From Phycicoccus sp. Root101 (GTDB lineage Bacteria > Actinomycetota > Actinomycetes > Actinomycetales > Dermatophilaceae): a stretch of 64,000 nt of DNA. The stretch lies in contig NZ_LMCM01000006.1 in the NCBI RefSeq assembly GCF_001426245.1, positions 552,839 through 616,838 on the forward strand, given 5' to 3'. The notes under the pieces are model-generated. The model ran no database searches. It was not told the origin of the DNA and worked only from the letters and a program-made list of their open reading frames with translations. A program made the position numbers and the translations under genes. This document shows, piece after piece, positions 23,681-33,159 of the stretch. Every line of letters starts with the position of its first letter. Position 1 is the stretch's first letter.

Positions 23681-25279
23681 CTACTTCTTGATGGACAGCA
23701 TGCTGAAGTTGAGCTCATTGGCGCCAATATTCTGGGACTCCGGCACGCCTGTGAGCCACTTCTGCGCCACCACCCAGTCCTTGTTGTAGGACAGGTTCAT
23801 CCAGCAACCCGTGGCTGAGTACGTCTGGGCGGCCTTGGCGAACAGCGCCTTGTCGCCGGTCTTTAGCGCGGCGTTGAGGTCGGCGTCCGTGGACGGGTCG
23901 TCGCACTTGAAGTAGTTGATGCCTCCGGTCTTGTCCCAGAATACGTGGCCCCACATGTACGGGCTGCCTCCGTCAGGTCCGTTGTTGCCGTCGAAGAAGA
24001 CGTCTGGGCCCTTGGTGGGGTCGTTGGGCCAGTTGAAGACCTGCGACGTCGGATAGCTCTGAGCGCTGGCCTTGATCCCGAGGGCCTGCAACTGCGCAGC
24101 CACGATGTTGGCCATCTGCTGAGCGTTGACATTGTCAGAAGCATGTCCGATCACCATTGCCGTCCCGGCGGGCAAGCTTTTCGCATACTTGCTCAGCACG
24201 GACGGGTCGTACGTGATGTTCTGCTTGTCTGACCCGTCGTCGATCATTCCCTTGGCGTAGATCGTCGTCGCGGGCGTCGACCGGGCGCCCAGCACCTGTT
24301 CGACGAGCTGCTTCTGGTTGATGGATTGGAGGAATGCGGTCCGGGCCTCCTGCTTGGCGAAGAAGTCCTTGCTGGGGTTCATGAAGATCATCGCGGACTG
24401 GATGGTCGGCAGGAAGTAGCTGGCAACGGTCTGGCTGTCTTGGTACTTCTTCAGGCTCGAGGACGGCAGGTTTGCCACGCTGACGGATACGTCGCCGTTG
24501 TCGATTGCCAGTTGCAGCGACGACACGTCGTCGTAGACCGGCATGTTGATGGTCTTGAACGGCGAGATCGTCCCCCAGTAGTCCTTGTACTGGCTCAGGA
24601 CGTACTTCGATCCCACCTGCACGTCACTCAACTCGTAGGGGCCTGTGCCAAGGTCGTGGGTGGACAGGTACGTCTGGGCGTTGTCCGAGCCCGCGTTCTT
24701 CTTCACACCGTCGGGCGAGACCATCTTCGGGCCGAAGGGGGATGCCAGATAGTCCAGGAAGGCGGAGTTCGAGGACTTGAGCTCGACGACGGCCGTGGCT
24801 GCGTCGGGGGTCTTAACCGACGCGACATCCTCGACCATGTAAGCAGCGCCACCCTTGACCGCCGCGCGGCGGGCGAAGGACGAGCGGACAGCGTCCGAGG
24901 TGAACGGGGTGCCGTCGTGGAAGGTGACGCCCTTGCGCAACTTGAAGGTATAGGTCTTGAAGTCCGGTGAAACGGTCCAGGACTCAGCCAGACGCGGCGC
25001 GACCTCTACCTTGTCGAGGTTGTTCTTGTACTGCACCAAACCTTCGTAGACGTTGAGGATGATGGCACAGCCATTGTTGGCGTAGTACACATCGGGGTCA
25101 GGTGGCTGTCCGATGTCACCCAGCAGTCCAACCGTCAACACGCCGTCGGTAGGGGCCGCCTTACCGCCCGCGGACCCCTGGGAGCTGGTCTTGCCAGCAC
25201 AGCCGGCGACTGCGAGCAGAGGAAGGATGGCGACGGCGACCAACGCCTTCAGAGCCCTCTTCCCACCTAGTTGATTCAT
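23681..25279 (-). CDS. ABC transporter substrate-binding lipoprotein, SBP_bac_5 family
   Basis: 532 residues. The signal ends in the lipobox 'LAVAGC' near residue 27. The mature part has the DppA/OppA pattern: 'GLVQYKNNLDKVEVAPRLAESWTVSPDFKTYTFKLRKGVTFHDGTPFTSDAVRSSF', 'TVTEVGTGPYEL'-like 'DLGTGPYELSDV', and late 'YMWGHVFW'. This family binds di/oligopeptides, opines, nickel or glycosylated compounds. The ATG or the GTG one codon earlier is served by AAGGAG. It is the last gene of the operon before the terminator. The ligand is unknown. Confidence 0.92.
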   Translation of the reverse strand: MNQLGGKRALKALVAVAILPLLAVAGCAGKTSSQGSAGGKAAPTDGVLTVGLLGDIGQPPDPDVYYANNGCAIILNVYEGLVQYKNNLDKVEVAPRLAESWTVSPDFKTYTFKLRKGVTFHDGTPFTSDAVRSSFARRAAVKGGAAYMVEDVASVKTPDAATAVVELKSSNSAFLDYLASPFGPKMVSPDGVKKNAGSDNAQTYLSTHDLGTGPYELSDVQVGSKYVLSQYKDYWGTISPFKTINMPVYDDVSSLQLAIDNGDVSVSVANLPSSSLKKYQDSQTVASYFLPTIQSAMIFMNPSKDFFAKQEARTAFLQSINQKQLVEQVLGARSTPATTIYAKGMIDDGSDKQNITYDPSVLSKYAKSLPAGTAMVIGHASDNVNAQQMANIVAAQLQALGIKASAQSYPTSQVFNWPNDPTKGPDVFFDGNNGPDGGSPYMWGHVFWDKTGGINYFKCDDPSTDADLNAALKTGDKALFAKAAQTYSATGCWMNLSYNKDWVVAQKWLTGVPESQNIGANELNFSMLSIKK

Positions 25280-25364
25280 CACGCGCTACTCCTTAGTTGT
25301 GATCCGGCAGACTTCTTGTGTTCAAGCTGGGGGCACGCGCGCCCTTTCGGGGCAGCACGGCGGG

Positions 25365-26351
25365 TCATAGGTTCAAGCGTGGGTCGGCGGCCGCCTGAAG
25401 GAGATCTACCAGCGCGTTGGCGATGATGTAGATCGTGCCGAGGACAAGCGTGACCGCGGCGATGGCCGGGAAGTCTGATACCGGAATGCTCCGAGCCAGG
25501 TAGTTCCCGATGCCGGGCCAACTGAAGATCTGCTCGACGACGACCACGCCCGCAAACATGAAGCCGAGTTGCAGGCCGGCCATCGACAGCGCTGGTCCGA
25601 TCGAGTTACGAACTACGTGGCCTCCCAGAACCGCCCCTTCGCTGAGGCCCTTGGCACGCGCGGTGCGGACGTGGTCGGCATTCATCGTGGTCTCTAGGCT
25701 CGCGCGCAGGATGCGTCCGATGGCGATGGCCGGGGCGATCGCCAGGGCAAGGGCGGGCAGAACCAGGTGCTGAAGGGCTGTCGCCCACTGCGCTACGTCT
25801 CCATGGAGGAGACTGTCGATCATCAGGAACCCGGTCGGGCCCGAGGCGTTGGCGCCGCGGTCGCCGCCCGGGAGCCAGCCGAGACGAGAGTAGAAGAGGA
25901 CGATGCCGCCCAGGGCCAGGAGAAAGGACGGGCCGGTGGCCAGCACGAGCAGCAGGCCGCGTAGGACCGAGGTTCCCCACCACCGCAGTGCCCCCGATAC
26001 GGCGAACAGAATGCCCAGCACAAGGGCGAACACGAACGCCACCGTCACCAGCTCGGCCGTCGCTGGCAGGAAGTCGCCTAGGTCGGAGACGACCGACCTG
26101 TGAGTGCGGAAGGAGACGCCAAGGTCACCGTGTAGGAGGCGTCCCAAGAAGTGCAGGTAGCGCAGGGGAAGTGGGCTGTTCAACCCGAGAGACTCCCGGG
26201 CCGCCGCAACGGCTTCCGGCGAGGCGTTCAGTCCGATGTAGGCCCTGACAGGGTCCCCGGGGGTGATCTCTTGGAGAAGGAAGATGATTGCTGACAGCAC
26301 GAGGATGAGAACGAGGCTCGACCCTAGGCGACGCACGATGAACTTGAGCAC
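25365..26351 (-). CDS. ABC transporter permease (DppB-type)
   Basis: 328 residues with six membrane helices; the first helix near the N-terminus ('SLVLILVLSAIIFLLQEITPGDP') and 'GSALRYLHFLGRLLHGDLGVSFRTHRSV'-type loop are typical of DppB. The EAA loop is 'IGRILRASLETTMNADHVRTARAKGLSEGAVLGGHVVRNSIGPAL', followed by 'VEQIFSWPGIGNYLARSIPVSDFPAI'. It forms one half of the membrane channel with the next permease. Confidence 0.92.
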   Translation of the reverse strand: MLKFIVRRLGSSLVLILVLSAIIFLLQEITPGDPVRAYIGLNASPEAVAAARESLGLNSPLPLRYLHFLGRLLHGDLGVSFRTHRSVVSDLGDFLPATAELVTVAFVFALVLGILFAVSGALRWWGTSVLRGLLLVLATGPSFLLALGGIVLFYSRLGWLPGGDRGANASGPTGFLMIDSLLHGDVAQWATALQHLVLPALALAIAPAIAIGRILRASLETTMNADHVRTARAKGLSEGAVLGGHVVRNSIGPALSMAGLQLGFMFAGVVVVEQIFSWPGIGNYLARSIPVSDFPAIAAVTLVLGTIYIIANALVDLLQAAADPRLNL

Positions 26352-26361
26352 GGTCGTCCCC

Positions 26362-27225
26362 TTATCGCTTTGAGTTCAGTAGTTGCCGGACGGCGTCCCC
26401 GCCCAGGTTGGCGATCAGGCTCATTAACAACACGGCAATGCCTGGAGTGATGGGAATCCACCACTGGGTCAGCAAGAGCTGCAGACTGCGGGCAGTGTCT
26501 GCTCCGAGCTCGGGGGCAGGGGCGGACTGGCCGAGCCCGAGGAATGACAGACCTGCCAGGAGCAGGATCACGTTCCCGATGTCCAGGCTGGCCGTCACCA
26601 GGGCCGTGGGCACGGCTCCGGGGACGATGTGTCGCAGCACCAAGCGACCGCGCCCGACACCGGCGAGCCGCGCCGCCTCCACATGCGGTCTCGATGCGAG
26701 GGACTTCACCTCGGCACGGATGATGCGGGCGTAGTAGGGCCACCAGACGATCATGATTCCGATCAGGGTGTTCTTGAGTCCGGGTCCGAGCGCAGCGACG
26801 ATGGCGATGGCCACCAGAGCGCCGGGTAGCGCCAGAAACAGGTCGGTGAACCGCATCAGCAGGTTGTCGATCCAACCGCCACACACCCCTGCCGTGACGC
26901 CGATGGCACCGCCAATGACCAAGCCGGAGGCCACGACGACCAGTGAGGTGAACCAGCTGATTTGGATGCCCCACAGGGTTCGGCTGAGCAGGTCACGGCC
27001 GATCGAGTCGGTGCCGAGAAGGTGGTCGGGAGACCCTGGCGGCAAGTTGAGCATCCCCACCGGCTGGACTGGGTCGTAGGGCGAGAGGACGCGACCGAGA
27101 ACGGCAACGATGGTGACGAGCAGAAGCAGTGAGGCGACAGCCATACTGGCCCGTGACCCCGAGGGGGTGCGAGACGTGAACGCCAGCACGCGCATTCGTG
27201 ACGCAGGGATCTTCGCAACAGTCAT
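26362..27225 (-). CDS. ABC transporter permease (DppC-type)
   Basis: 287 residues, six helices. 'LLGTDSIGRDLLSRTLWGIQIS' and the EAA loop 'YYARIIRAEVKSLASRPHVEAARLAGVGRGRLVLRHIVPGAVPTALV' identify DppC. Ten nucleotides separate it from the DppB gene and its start overlaps the ATPase stop by 4 nt, so all are co-translated. Confidence 0.92.
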   Translation of the reverse strand: MTVAKIPASRMRVLAFTSRTPSGSRASMAVASLLLLVTIVAVLGRVLSPYDPVQPVGMLNLPPGSPDHLLGTDSIGRDLLSRTLWGIQISWFTSLVVVASGLVIGGAIGVTAGVCGGWIDNLLMRFTDLFLALPGALVAIAIVAALGPGLKNTLIGIMIVWWPYYARIIRAEVKSLASRPHVEAARLAGVGRGRLVLRHIVPGAVPTALVTASLDIGNVILLLAGLSFLGLGQSAPAPELGADTARSLQLLLTQWWIPITPGIAVLLMSLIANLGGDAVRQLLNSKR

Positions 27226-29066
27226 GACGTCGTCACCTCGATCGTCGGGACCGAGGCAAGAAGAGAGCGCGTATAGGGGTGCTCCGGTCTCTCGATGACA
27301 TCCGTCGCCGGTCCCATCTCGACGATCTGCCCTTGGGTCATCACGGCGATCTGGTCACCCATGAGGCGAGCTACCGACAGGTCGTGCGTCACGAAGATGA
27401 CGGTCATCGCGAATGCGCTGCGCAGCTCACGGATGAGGTTGAGCACACTGGCCGCCAAGGAGGCGTCGAGGGCACTGGTCGGCTCGTCGCACAACAGCAC
27501 GGACGGTGGGATGACGGTGGCACGAGCGAGGGCGACACGCTGCTTCTGGCCGCCGGACAGCTCGCTCGGGCGGGCGTTGGCAATACCAGCCGGGAGACCG
27601 ATCGTGGTGAGCGCCAAGTCCAGCCGGCGCTGCACCTCAGCCGAACCCAGGCGCAGCGGGCGCAGGCGCTCACGGAGGAGTTCACCCACCGTCAACCAGG
27701 GCGTGAGAGATGAGCCGGCATCCTGGAAGACCATCTGCGCTCCCTTGTTGCCCACGTGCACGGCACCGGAGGTGGGGGGAATCAGTCCCGCCACCACGCG
27801 CAGCAGGGTGGACTTCCCCGACCCGCTCTCACCCACGATCGAGAGTGATTCGCCGGCTCCGACCGTCAGGTCGACGCCACGAAGGGCATGCACCTCCTCG
27901 CGGTGGCGCGCCCCGGACTTCAGGACGAACCGCACGTGCACGTCGTCGAGGCGTACCGACTCCCCTGCCTCCGAGAGCTGACGGCTCTCGGACCGCAGCA
28001 CCGTATCGACGGGAGCCCGCGAGTGGGCAAGAGCCTGCACCTGAGCCACGGATCGCCAGCACGACCGTTCGTGCAGGAGCGTCGCATCGGCGCCCAAGGC
28101 GACGGGAGCTAGCGGCGGCTGTTCGCGCGAGCACTTTTCGTCGGCGAGGGGGCACCGCGAGTGGTAGGCGCAACCCAGCATGCGCTCGGCCGGGGTAGCC
28201 GTCTCCGGCTTCAAGGTCGTCAGTGGCAGGTTGCGTGGTGTCTCGAGGGAGAGCCGGGAACTCAGCAGCCCCACGGTGTACGGGTGCGTGGGACGTCGCA
28301 GCATCTCCGCGACGGGACCGAGCTCAGCCACCCGTCCGGCGTAGAGAACAGCGATGCGATCGGCAATCTGGGCAGCGACGGCGAGGTCGTGGGTGATCAG
28401 GACGACACTGCAGCCAAAGGTGTCACGGAGGTCGGCGAGCAGTTCCAGCACTTGGGCCTGCACCGTGACGTCCAGGGCGGTGGTGGGTTCGTCGGCGATG
28501 ATCAAGGAGGGTCGCCCTGCTACAGCGATGGCCGTCATCACCCGCTGGCGCAGTCCGCCTGAGAGCTCGTGGGGGAATACCCGGAAACGTAGTTCGGGAT
28601 CAGGGATCCCGACCGACGTCATCAGCTGGAGCGACGTTTCCCGGTCGTGGCTGACCTCACTGATCTGCGTGCCCACCCGCATGGTCGGATTGAGCGAGGT
28701 CATTGGATCCTGGAAGATCACACCTAGCTCGTGGCGGCGCAGGTCACGCAGCTCAGATGGCGCGCTGTTGAGGACGTCCACGCCCGCGATCTCAATCGAA
28801 CCGTGCGTGCGCGGTCGGGACGCCTGGGGCAGCAGGCCCATCATGCTCAGCGCAAGCACGCTCTTGCCCGATCCGGACTCGCCCACCAGTCCTACGATCT
28901 CGCCGCGTCCGACGTCAAGGTCGACACCACGCAGCACCTCGCTGCGTGCACCGTCGCGTTCCAGGCTGACCGTGAGCCCACGGATGGAGGCAGCCAAACC
29001 CTCGGCGGGGTGCGTGTCGGGCCGGTCCCCGGTCGACCGCTTCGAGCGAACGTCAGCGAACTTCAT
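27222..29066 (-). CDS. Fused DppD-DppF ATP-binding protein
   Basis: 614 residues hold two complete ABC ATPases. First: Walker A 'GESGSGKSVLALSM', signature 'LSGGLRQRV', Walker B 'LIIADEPTTALD', followed by the peptide-transporter tail with cysteines 'GCAYHSRCPLADEKC'. Second: 'GESGSGKSTLLRVVAG', 'LSGGQKQRVALARA', 'VLLCDEPTSALD'. The fused form supplies both ATPases for the DppBC channel. The second domain lacks the cysteine tail. It overlaps the deacetylase gene by 14 nt. Confidence 0.93.
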   Translation of the reverse strand: MKFADVRSKRSTGDRPDTHPAEGLAASIRGLTVSLERDGARSEVLRGVDLDVGRGEIVGLVGESGSGKSVLALSMMGLLPQASRPRTHGSIEIAGVDVLNSAPSELRDLRRHELGVIFQDPMTSLNPTMRVGTQISEVSHDRETSLQLMTSVGIPDPELRFRVFPHELSGGLRQRVMTAIAVAGRPSLIIADEPTTALDVTVQAQVLELLADLRDTFGCSVVLITHDLAVAAQIADRIAVLYAGRVAELGPVAEMLRRPTHPYTVGLLSSRLSLETPRNLPLTTLKPETATPAERMLGCAYHSRCPLADEKCSREQPPLAPVALGADATLLHERSCWRSVAQVQALAHSRAPVDTVLRSESRQLSEAGESVRLDDVHVRFVLKSGARHREEVHALRGVDLTVGAGESLSIVGESGSGKSTLLRVVAGLIPPTSGAVHVGNKGAQMVFQDAGSSLTPWLTVGELLRERLRPLRLGSAEVQRRLDLALTTIGLPAGIANARPSELSGGQKQRVALARATVIPPSVLLCDEPTSALDASLAASVLNLIRELRSAFAMTVIFVTHDLSVARLMGDQIAVMTQGQIVEMGPATDVIERPEHPYTRSLLASVPTIEVTTS

Positions 29067-29970
29067 CAGTCACGTCCATTCCGGTTGCTGCGGATCGTTC
29101 GTCAGCCATGACGCGGTAGATCTCACGCGGTTGGGTGAACCAGACTTGGTCTCCCCTGCCGGCGAGGTGCTCCAGCGCGCGAGCGAGCTGCCGAAGTCGG
29201 AACGGCGCGCCCGAGATGAACGAATGGATCACGATGCTCATGACCAGTCGCTGTTCCCCTGCAGCCAGCAGCAACTCCTCGAACTCGTCGATGATCATGT
29301 CCGCGAACTCGCGGGCGCCCACGTTGCGACCGATGATCGACGTGCTGTCGTTGAGCTCGAGGGCGTAAGGAATCGCCAGCAACGGAGCCGAGCGAGTGTT
29401 TAGCCAGACGGGCTGGTCGTCCAGGCGGAGGTCCAGCACGTACCGGTAGCCGCTCTCCCCCAGCAGGTCGAGCGTGTTGCTGGTCTGGGTCAGCCATGGG
29501 CTTGACCAGCCGAGGGGGGCTGCACCCTCCTCGTCATGGATCCGCGCAGCCACCTCCTTGAGGTACAGGAGCTCTTCGGGCTCGCTGAAGGAACCCAGAG
29601 AGTGTGAGTTGGACACTCCGTGGCCCACCACCTCGGCGCCGCTTCGACGCACGGCCTCGAGCAGCTGAGGCGCGCTGTCATAGAGCGCCGTGTTGAGCAG
29701 GACCGTAGGTGCGATGTCGAAGGTCTCCATGCGCCGTAGCAGCCTGAAGGCGCCCACGCGGTTGCCGTAGTCGCGCCAGCTGGCGTTCACCAGATCGGGC
29801 GCCGAGACTCCTTCAAGGAGGTCCTCGGTCTGGCCCTCTCCGAAGGTGTAGTGCTCCACGCCCATGGCCACGTAGACGGCGAGCTTCTTACCACCGGGCC
29901 AGGAGGCGGATGGGCGGTCCAGGATGGGTGAGTAGTCGTAACGCTCGTCAGGCCTTGGCACGCATGTCAT
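29053..29970 (-). CDS. Polysaccharide deacetylase-family protein, allantoinase/PuuE-like
   Basis: 305 residues, ATG overlapping the amidohydrolase stop (ATGA). The fold is the (beta/alpha) NodB barrel of PuuE-type proteins: 'GKKLAVYVAMGVEHYTFGEG', 'VGAFRLLRRMETFDIAPTVLLNTALYD', 'GAEVVGHGVSNSHSLGSFSEPEELLYL', 'GWSSPWLTQTSNTLDLLGESGYRYVLDLRLDDQPV' and a late 'HSFISGAPFRLRQLARALEHL'. PuuE-like members open allantoin or related rings; the classical NodB Asp-Asp pair is not seen here. Hydrolysis of a C-N bond in a ureide-like ring is inferred. Confidence 0.8.
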   Translation of the reverse strand: MTCVPRPDERYDYSPILDRPSASWPGGKKLAVYVAMGVEHYTFGEGQTEDLLEGVSAPDLVNASWRDYGNRVGAFRLLRRMETFDIAPTVLLNTALYDSAPQLLEAVRRSGAEVVGHGVSNSHSLGSFSEPEELLYLKEVAARIHDEEGAAPLGWSSPWLTQTSNTLDLLGESGYRYVLDLRLDDQPVWLNTRSAPLLAIPYALELNDSTSIIGRNVGAREFADMIIDEFEELLLAAGEQRLVMSIVIHSFISGAPFRLRQLARALEHLAGRGDQVWFTQPREIYRVMADERSAATGMDVTDEVR

Positions 29971-31502
29971 GCAGATCCCACCCATCGGTTCATGCCGACG
30001 TCGGCGAGCGCCGCGTCGTGGACGAGCCCCTTGTAATGGGGAAGGAAAGCCTCGGCGTCATGGCGGGCGCGCTCGACCGCTGGCCGCTTCCGGGCGAAGA
30101 GGTCGCGCGCTTCGTCCAGGAGGGCGGATTCGTCGACGGTCGAGATGGCGCCGTCCTCGAAGACGATGCGCCCATCCACCATGGTCAGTTCCACGCTATT
30201 GCCGGACTCGCAGTAGACGAGCTGACCGCGCAGGTCGTTGAAGGGCGTGAAGGCCCGGCTATGAAGGTCAAGGACGACCAGGTCGGCCAAGAACCCCTCT
30301 CGCACCGCGCCGAGCTCATCAGACCTCAACAGGGCCGCCGCGCCGCCCACCCAAAGACTGTCGAGAACCTCATGAGGCGATGGCCAATCATCGCTCTCGA
30401 GTCCGGACACGTTGTGGATCAGGCCGGCCATCTTGACGACTCCCCACAGGTTGCACGAGTCGTCGCAAATCGCCTCGTCAATCCCCAGGCAGGTGGTGAT
30501 CCCGCGATCCTTGAGCTTGCGGAAGGGCGCCACGCCGCTTCCCAGCCGCAGATTGCTGACCGGGTTGTGGGCGACGATGGCTCCAGAGGATGCGATGAGG
30601 TCCAGGTCGTGGTCATCGACCCAGACAGCATGGATGACGTTCATCCGCTCACTCAGCAGGCCGAGGTCCGCGGTGTACTCCACCAGGGACCGGCCAGCGA
30701 ACCGTGGCTGGGTCGTCGCCAACGTCCGTTGCAACTTCGTCTCGAGCATGTGCGCGAACAGAGGGATCCGGTGGACACGACTCAGGTCGTCCAGCGCCGC
30801 AAAGTACTCAGGGCTCACTCGTTGCGGTGCCGACACGGACACGGCGGCAGTGAGGCGACCGCCCTCGGAGCCGTGCCAGCGGGAGATCAGGTGGTCGTAC
30901 ATGTCGAGCAGCGCCGCCGCGCCCATCGGGGGCGACGCCGACAGGGCGGCACGGACGTGGGGGTCTGCCGTCTGGGAGAGGGGGAGCTTGTCCGCCTCCG
31001 TGACCTCGGGCTGGTCCAGCGCCACGCTGGCACGCATGCCGGAATCCGCGTAGGCCTGCATGACGGCGTCGATGATCTCCGAGGTGGGAAAGGGCATGAG
31101 GAACGCGTCGTCCTGCACCGTGGTCACACCCGTGCGAAGCATCTCGAGAGCCGCCAGCATCGTGCGCACGTACGCTTCCCGCGGCGTGGGAACGAGCTGC
31201 TCGTCCGACGGTGACTCGAAGAGCATGAACATTTCCAGTGGCAGGCTGCGCAGCGAACCCTTGAGGTGGTTCGCGGGCGAATGGAAGTGAGCGTTGACCA
31301 GACCGGGGACGATGAGCTTCTGTGCCCTGCCGTCGATGACCCGGTGCGGGCCGTCCTGGCCGAGCCCCTCGTCGAAAAGCCGTCGAGCGTCAGCCCCGAT
31401 CGAGGTCACCCGGTTGCCGAGGACCAGAAGGTCGGTGGGGCCCACCATCCCTGCAGGGTGGTCGCCGTCGTACACGAAGACATCCGTGAACAGGACGCTC
31501 AT
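29967..31502 (-). CDS. Amidohydrolase/deaminase of the TRZ/ATZ-SsnA type
   Basis: 511 residues of the metal-dependent hydrolase superfamily. Metal ligands are in place: 'VNAHFHSP' (HxH), 'LFAHMLETK', 'VIHAVWVDDHD' and 'GIDEAICDD'; the typical C-terminal 'EGFLADLVVLDLHSRAFTP' follows. Relatives deaminate or dechlorinate guanine, cytosine, triazines and other N-heterocycles. It lies between the racemase and the deacetylase with 4-nt overlaps on both sides. The substrate is probably the nitrogenous part of the imported compound. Confidence 0.87.
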   Translation of the reverse strand: MSVLFTDVFVYDGDHPAGMVGPTDLLVLGNRVTSIGADARRLFDEGLGQDGPHRVIDGRAQKLIVPGLVNAHFHSPANHLKGSLRSLPLEMFMLFESPSDEQLVPTPREAYVRTMLAALEMLRTGVTTVQDDAFLMPFPTSEIIDAVMQAYADSGMRASVALDQPEVTEADKLPLSQTADPHVRAALSASPPMGAAALLDMYDHLISRWHGSEGGRLTAAVSVSAPQRVSPEYFAALDDLSRVHRIPLFAHMLETKLQRTLATTQPRFAGRSLVEYTADLGLLSERMNVIHAVWVDDHDLDLIASSGAIVAHNPVSNLRLGSGVAPFRKLKDRGITTCLGIDEAICDDSCNLWGVVKMAGLIHNVSGLESDDWPSPHEVLDSLWVGGAAALLRSDELGAVREGFLADLVVLDLHSRAFTPFNDLRGQLVYCESGNSVELTMVDGRIVFEDGAISTVDESALLDEARDLFARKRPAVERARHDAEAFLPHYKGLVHDAALADVGMNRWVGSA

Positions 31503-32230
31503 GATCGGTCCCCCGTCGTCGGTCGGTCGGGCCGAGCCCAGGTACCCGCACGGGAGGTGGCCACGCCCTGCGCGACCAGCCCCTCGGCCAGCACGACTGC
31601 TGCTGCTACTCCCTCGATCACCGGGACGCCGAGGCGCGCCTGAAGCGGAACGACGAGGTCAGCCAAGCCGGCACAGCCGAGAATGATGGCCTCGCTCGAT
31701 TCCTGTTGGATGGCGATCCTGCCCTGCTCCACGAATGCTTCGAGCAGGTGGCTGGATCCGTCAGCCAGTTCGCTGACCGGCACGTCGATCGCACGAACCG
31801 TGCAGCGGTGCCCCAGCCCCAGGGCGCGCACGACCCGGTCAGACTGGGCCAGCGTGCGCCGCGGCATCGTGATCACCGTGAACCGGTGCGCCACCAAGGT
31901 CGCGGTGAGCAGCGCGGCCTCGGTCATCCCCACCACCGGGCCGAGTGCGACTTCGCGGGCCGCCTGCAGTCCCGTGTCACCGAAGCAGGCGATCACGTAG
32001 GCAGCCGGCGGCTCGTCCGTCGCCTCCGCCTTCTCGACCTCCTCGAGGACGCTGAGGGCAGCGGTGACCTCATCGGTGTGGCTCTCCACCGTGGCCACGC
32101 CGTGTCCCGGCGTGACACCCACCAGTTCTGTCCCCGGCCGGGTCGCCAGGGAAGCGCGAGCCACCACACCAGCAGTCATCGACTCGGTGGTGTTGGGATT
32201 GACGACCGCGATCCGCAGTACGTCCTTCAT
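31499..32230 (-). CDS. Asp/Glu/hydantoin racemase-family protein
   Basis: 243 residues with the two catalytic cysteines of the cofactor-independent racemases: 'VIACFGDTGLQAAREVALGPVVG' and 'IILGCAGLADLVVPLQ', plus the N-terminal 'VVNPNTTESMT' and 'FTVITMPRRTL' motifs. This pattern is nearest to the hydantoin and allantoin racemases (HyuE-like), not to glutamate racemase. It overlaps the kinase and amidohydrolase genes by 4 nt each. It may epimerise a hydantoin-like intermediate. Confidence 0.87.
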   Translation of the reverse strand: MKDVLRIAVVNPNTTESMTAGVVARASLATRPGTELVGVTPGHGVATVESHTDEVTAALSVLEEVEKAEATDEPPAAYVIACFGDTGLQAAREVALGPVVGMTEAALLTATLVAHRFTVITMPRRTLAQSDRVVRALGLGHRCTVRAIDVPVSELADGSSHLLEAFVEQGRIAIQQESSEAIILGCAGLADLVVPLQARLGVPVIEGVAAAVVLAEGLVAQGVATSRAGTWARPDRPTTGDRS

Positions 32231-33159
32231 CTGCCGACACCTCCATCCCCAGCGCCTGGCCCAAACATCTGACCGGATCTTTCGACCTGTTGAGCTGCTG
32301 ACACGAGGGCGTCGACGCCGTAGGCACTGATCGCGACCCTCGCTGCCGTGGCTCCGGCACGGGCGGCCGTCGCGGCGTCACCGGTGCGCAGGTGGACTGC
32401 CGCGAACGCTCCGCAGAAGGCATCTCCCGCCCCGGTGCTGTCGATCGCGGGAACAGGCTCGGTCGGCACTTCGAGGACGCGGCCTTCCTCGACCACGAGG
32501 CTCCCCCGCTCGGCCCGCTTGATCACGACCGTCCGCGGCCCAAGTCCTCGGAACTGTTGCGCGGCCGCCACCAGGTCCGTGGTGCCGGTCAAGGCGACAG
32601 CTTCGACCTCACTGGGCAGGAACACGTCGCAGCACGAGATCATCGCGTTGATCGACTCCCGGTTCCCCTCCAGGTAGTCCTCCTGGAGATCCAGGTAGAG
32701 GCGGGCACCACTGTTCTTCTTCAGCCACGGTGTGAGCGCGAGCTGCGAGGCCAAGCTCATGGCCAACAGGACGATGCCGTCGGCGCCCAACGCTGCGCGC
32801 GGGACGTCCACTGGGTAGACCGACATGAGGTCGAAGTCCTCCTCGGTCGACAACATGTCCCAGGTGCGGGTCCCGTCCGCGTGGTAGGTGATGATGTTGC
32901 GGATGGTCGCGCTGTCCCTCTCGGGGAGGTGATCGGCGCCGACGCCTGCCGTAGCGAGGGCGCTGAGGAGCTCCTGCGGGACGTCGTGCCCCACCGGGGC
33001 CAGCATCCTGACGTTCTCGGTGAACAGACGGGCGGCCAGCGCCGCATACGCCGCATCACCACCGAGCGCCGGTCTGCCGCGCTCTCCGCCGTACCTTGCT
33101 TCGTCGATCGTCAGGTTGCCGACGCAGACCAACGAGCGGTCCGACGTCCCGTCAGTCAC
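32227..33159 (-). CDS. PfkB-family carbohydrate/nucleoside kinase
   Basis: 310 residues from a GTG with GAGG about 9 nt upstream, overlapping the SIS gene by 8 nt. The PfkB signs are 'CVGNLTIDEARYGG' and 'GGDAAYAALAARLF' near the N-terminus, and 'DSTGAGDAFCGAFAAVHL' with the catalytic Asp near residue 255. Kinases of this family include FrlD/FraD (fructosamines), ribokinase and PsuK (pseudouridine). Next to a SIS deglycase, as in the frl and fra operons, a sugar-conjugate 6- or 5-kinase is likely. Confidence 0.9.
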   Translation of the reverse strand: MTDGTSDRSLVCVGNLTIDEARYGGERGRPALGGDAAYAALAARLFTENVRMLAPVGHDVPQELLSALATAGVGADHLPERDSATIRNIITYHADGTRTWDMLSTEEDFDLMSVYPVDVPRAALGADGIVLLAMSLASQLALTPWLKKNSGARLYLDLQEDYLEGNRESINAMISCCDVFLPSEVEAVALTGTTDLVAAAQQFRGLGPRTVVIKRAERGSLVVEEGRVLEVPTEPVPAIDSTGAGDAFCGAFAAVHLRTGDAATAARAGATAARVAISAYGVDALVSAAQQVERSGQMFGPGAGDGGVGR